Below are positions 62,507 through 64,000 of a DNA stretch of 64,000 bases, one piece after another. Position 1 is the first letter of the stretch, and each line of letters starts with the position of its first letter. The notes beneath the pieces are model-generated. The model was not told where the DNA came from and did no database searches. It saw only the letters and a program-made list of their open reading frames with translations. The position numbers were made by a program, and so were the translations under genes. The stretch spans positions 706,237 through 770,236 of the forward strand of contig NZ_JAAOWU010000001.1 of the NCBI RefSeq assembly GCF_013778505.1. The letters run 5' to 3'. This DNA is from Pseudomonas sivasensis (GTDB lineage: Bacteria; Pseudomonadota; Gammaproteobacteria; Pseudomonadales; Pseudomonadaceae).

Positions 62507-63122
62507 GGTCGTCGTCCGACTCCGTGTTATCCCAAATCAGTCGGGGATCAAAAGTTACAGCGGCAAGCATCGTCAAGATCACCACACTGGCGAACGCCGC
62601 TGCGCCGAGGTTGGCCTCGACGCTGGCAAGCCGTCCAAAGTTTACGACCGCCACCAGGATGGCGATCACGAAGATATCCAACATGGACCAGCGCCCAATG
62701 AATTCGATAAAGCGGTACATCACAATGCGTTGTTGTGCAGAGAGCGGCTGGTGACGCTGCACCGAGAACAGTAGCAGGCCAATGCCAACCAGCTTGAATG
62801 TCGGCACCAGAATACTGGCGATAAATACCACGGCGGCGATGGGAAACATACCGTGCTGCACCAGTTGGATCACGCCAGCCATAATGGTGCTGGGGTCTCC
62901 CTGGCCCAATGAGTTGATGGTCATGATTGGCAGCAGGTTGGCGGGGATATATAGAATTGCGGCAGTGATCAGCAATGCCCAGGTGCGGGTAAGGCTGTTG
63001 GGACGGCGGGCATGGATCAGCGCACCGCAACGCGTGCAAATTTGCTCATCGGTATCTGCTTGCTGCTTGTTTAACTCGTGGCATTCGGTACAGATCAGAA
63101 TGCCCGCATCAATCGCCCGCAT
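62499..63122 (-). CDS. PqiA-domain membrane protein (second half-size copy)
   Basis: The 207-residue protein has an N-terminal zinc-ribbon with two Cys pairs (CTEC and CTRC). Four membrane segments follow, starting with LLITAAILYIPANLLPIMTI, the PqiA/LetA hallmark. E. coli PqiA and LetA contain two such units in one chain; here they are in two genes. The ATG at 63122 has AGGGG nine bases upstream and overlaps the end of the upstream gene. Partner of the MCE protein encoded next. Confidence 0.92.
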   Translation of the reverse strand: MRAIDAGILICTECHELNKQQADTDEQICTRCGALIHARRPNSLTRTWALLITAAILYIPANLLPIMTINSLGQGDPSTIMAGVIQLVQHGMFPIAAVVFIASILVPTFKLVGIGLLLFSVQRHQPLSAQQRIVMYRFIEFIGRWSMLDIFVIAILVAVVNFGRLASVEANLGAAAFASVVILTMLAAVTFDPRLIWDNTESDDDHE

Positions 63123-63768
63123 GATCATCTTCCCCTGACAGTGCTTGCCAGATCTGATGCGGCGACATCACCACCTCAAGCAGAACCTGAACCATTAATA
63201 GACTGACGAAGCAGACCAAACCCAGGCCAATCGTGATGGAGGCCATGTCGGCAAGTTTTACGATAGCTACCAGTACGCCCATCAGGTAGACCTCCAACAT
63301 TCCCCAATCTTTCATGTGGTGGTAGATGCGGTACAGCAGCAGGCCGTAACTACGCCCGATTTTCCAACGAATACTGAGCAGCACCGCCAATTGGCAAAGC
63401 AACTTGAGCAAGGGAATGCCCATGCTGCATAGAAACACTACAGCTGCGACGCCCTGCATGCCGGTGTCGAACAAGCCAACTACGCCACTCCAGACGGTGT
63501 CCTCTGAGGACTGCCCGAGTAGATTGAGCTTCATGATGGGAAGAAAGTTCGCGGGGATGTACAGCAACAGCGCCGCGAGAACCAGCGCGAGGCTACGTTC
63601 GACGACATTGTGGCGATGAGCGTACAGCTCGTAGCCGCAGCGCGGACATTGCGCTTTTTCGCCGAGGGCGAGCACGGGTTTGCGCATCAGCAAGTCACAC
63701 TCATGGCATGCCACTAGATCGTCCAGTGGTAAATCCGACACCTCAAGGGCATCAACCGGATCGGGCAT
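63109..63768 (-). CDS. PqiA-domain membrane protein (first half-size copy)
   Basis: The 219-residue protein has an N-terminal zinc-ribbon (CHEC and CPRC) and four membrane segments beginning with VLAALLLYIPANFLPIMKLN. It is a homologue of the next gene in the operon and presumably pairs with it to form the equivalent of full-length PqiA/LetA. First gene of a three-gene leftward operon. About 150 bases separate its start from the 5S rRNA terminator and contain the promoter, which I cannot define more closely. Confidence 0.92.
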   Translation of the reverse strand: MPDPVDALEVSDLPLDDLVACHECDLLMRKPVLALGEKAQCPRCGYELYAHRHNVVERSLALVLAALLLYIPANFLPIMKLNLLGQSSEDTVWSGVVGLFDTGMQGVAAVVFLCSMGIPLLKLLCQLAVLLSIRWKIGRSYGLLLYRIYHHMKDWGMLEVYLMGVLVAIVKLADMASITIGLGLVCFVSLLMVQVLLEVVMSPHQIWQALSGEDDHAGD

Positions 63769-63873
63769 AGTAGGGCTCTGGCTCTAAAAAAGGTTAGGTG
63801 CCTATTCTAGTGGTCTGGTTCAGAAATAACTGTGCAAATTTGTCGTGGACCTCTTCGCACTTTCCGCCCGCCC

Positions 63874-63909
63874 AAAACAAAACCCCATCTGCTTTCGCAA
63901 ATGGGGTTT
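63874..63909 (-). terminator. Terminator of the rRNA operon
   Basis: On the minus strand AAACCCCAT and ATGGGGTTT form the stem, with an additional TTGC/GCAG inner part, followed by TTTTGTTTT. It lies about ten bases after the 3' end of the 5S gene. Confidence 0.88.
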
Positions 63910-63920
63910 CGGAATTTAAT

Positions 63921-64000
63921 CTTGACGATGACCTACTCTCACATGGGGAAACCCCACACTACCATCGGCGATGCATCGTTTCACTACTGAGTTCGGGATG
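63921..64000 (-). rRNA. rrf: 5S ribosomal RNA, 3' portion
   Basis: The minus strand reads the 3' two thirds of a Pseudomonas 5S rRNA, including CATCCCGAACTCAGTAGTG, ACGATGCATCGCCGATGG and the ending GAGAGTAGGTCATCGTCAAG. The 5' third lies beyond the window. An rRNA operon therefore ends here, transcribed leftward. Confidence 0.96.

Overview
The window looks like chromosome of a fluorescent pseudomonad (Pseudomonas fluorescens group). The grounds are the GC-rich codon use, the gene families present, a YchF/tRNA-Met/carbonic anhydrase/RimI/Mks backbone like that of other pseudomonads, Pseudomonas-type REP elements, and a Hrp1-type (rsp/rsc) type III secretion cluster. All names rest on reading the sequence; no database search was run.

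Region 1 (1-1404) is housekeeping: the 3' end of pth and then ychF, closed by a terminator. Region 2 (about 1.6-19.8 kb) is a compact Hrp-type type III secretion system. A single HrpS-like sigma-54 activator (rspR) is followed by a hrp-box promoter, a short pilin candidate and the plus-strand genes rspB-rscJ-rspD-rspE-rspF-rspG-rscC-rspT-rspV. These converge with no gap on the minus-strand operon rspJ-rscV-rspQ-rscN-rspO-rspP-rscQ-rscR-rscS-rscT-rscU. The ECF sigma gene rspL sits divergently beside rspJ, with a sigma-54 promoter in front of it and a hrp box in front of rspJ. The inferred cascade is RspR + sigma-54 > rspL > hrp-box promoters. The injectisome core is complete, but no harpin, translocator or effector gene is visible here.

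Region 3 (20.2-35.2 kb) starts with tRNA-Met(CAT) and is a mixed accessory/metabolic stretch. It holds a DMT permease, a Fur-box/FecI/FecR/TonB-receptor iron signalling set, a gamma-glutamyltransferase, PgeF, Ddl, a LysE exporter beside an AraC regulator, an MFS pump beside a LysR regulator, a flavin reductase and a soluble BdlA-like PAS chemotransducer. Region 4 (35.3-45.5 kb) is heavy-metal homeostasis: a DUF2790 protein divergent from an OprD porin, a CzcRS two-component system and the CzcCBA efflux pump. Several ATTAC-N6-GTAAT-like half-palindromes lie in their promoters. An 18-bp tandem array fused to a long REP inverted repeat separates the converging czcS and czcA genes.

Region 5 (45.6-53.8 kb) contains two carboxylate-type transporters, an AcpA-type phosphatase cut short by an in-frame TAA, an unknown periplasmic protein, a SET-domain protein and a beta-carbonic anhydrase. 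Region 6 (53.9-64 kb) is backbone again: rimI, a candidate DNA polymerase III psi subunit (holD), the MksFEB condensin, an MCE/PqiA-type lipid-transport operon with two half-size PqiA proteins and a six-MCE protein, and finally the 3' part of a 5S rRNA gene on the minus strand with its terminator.
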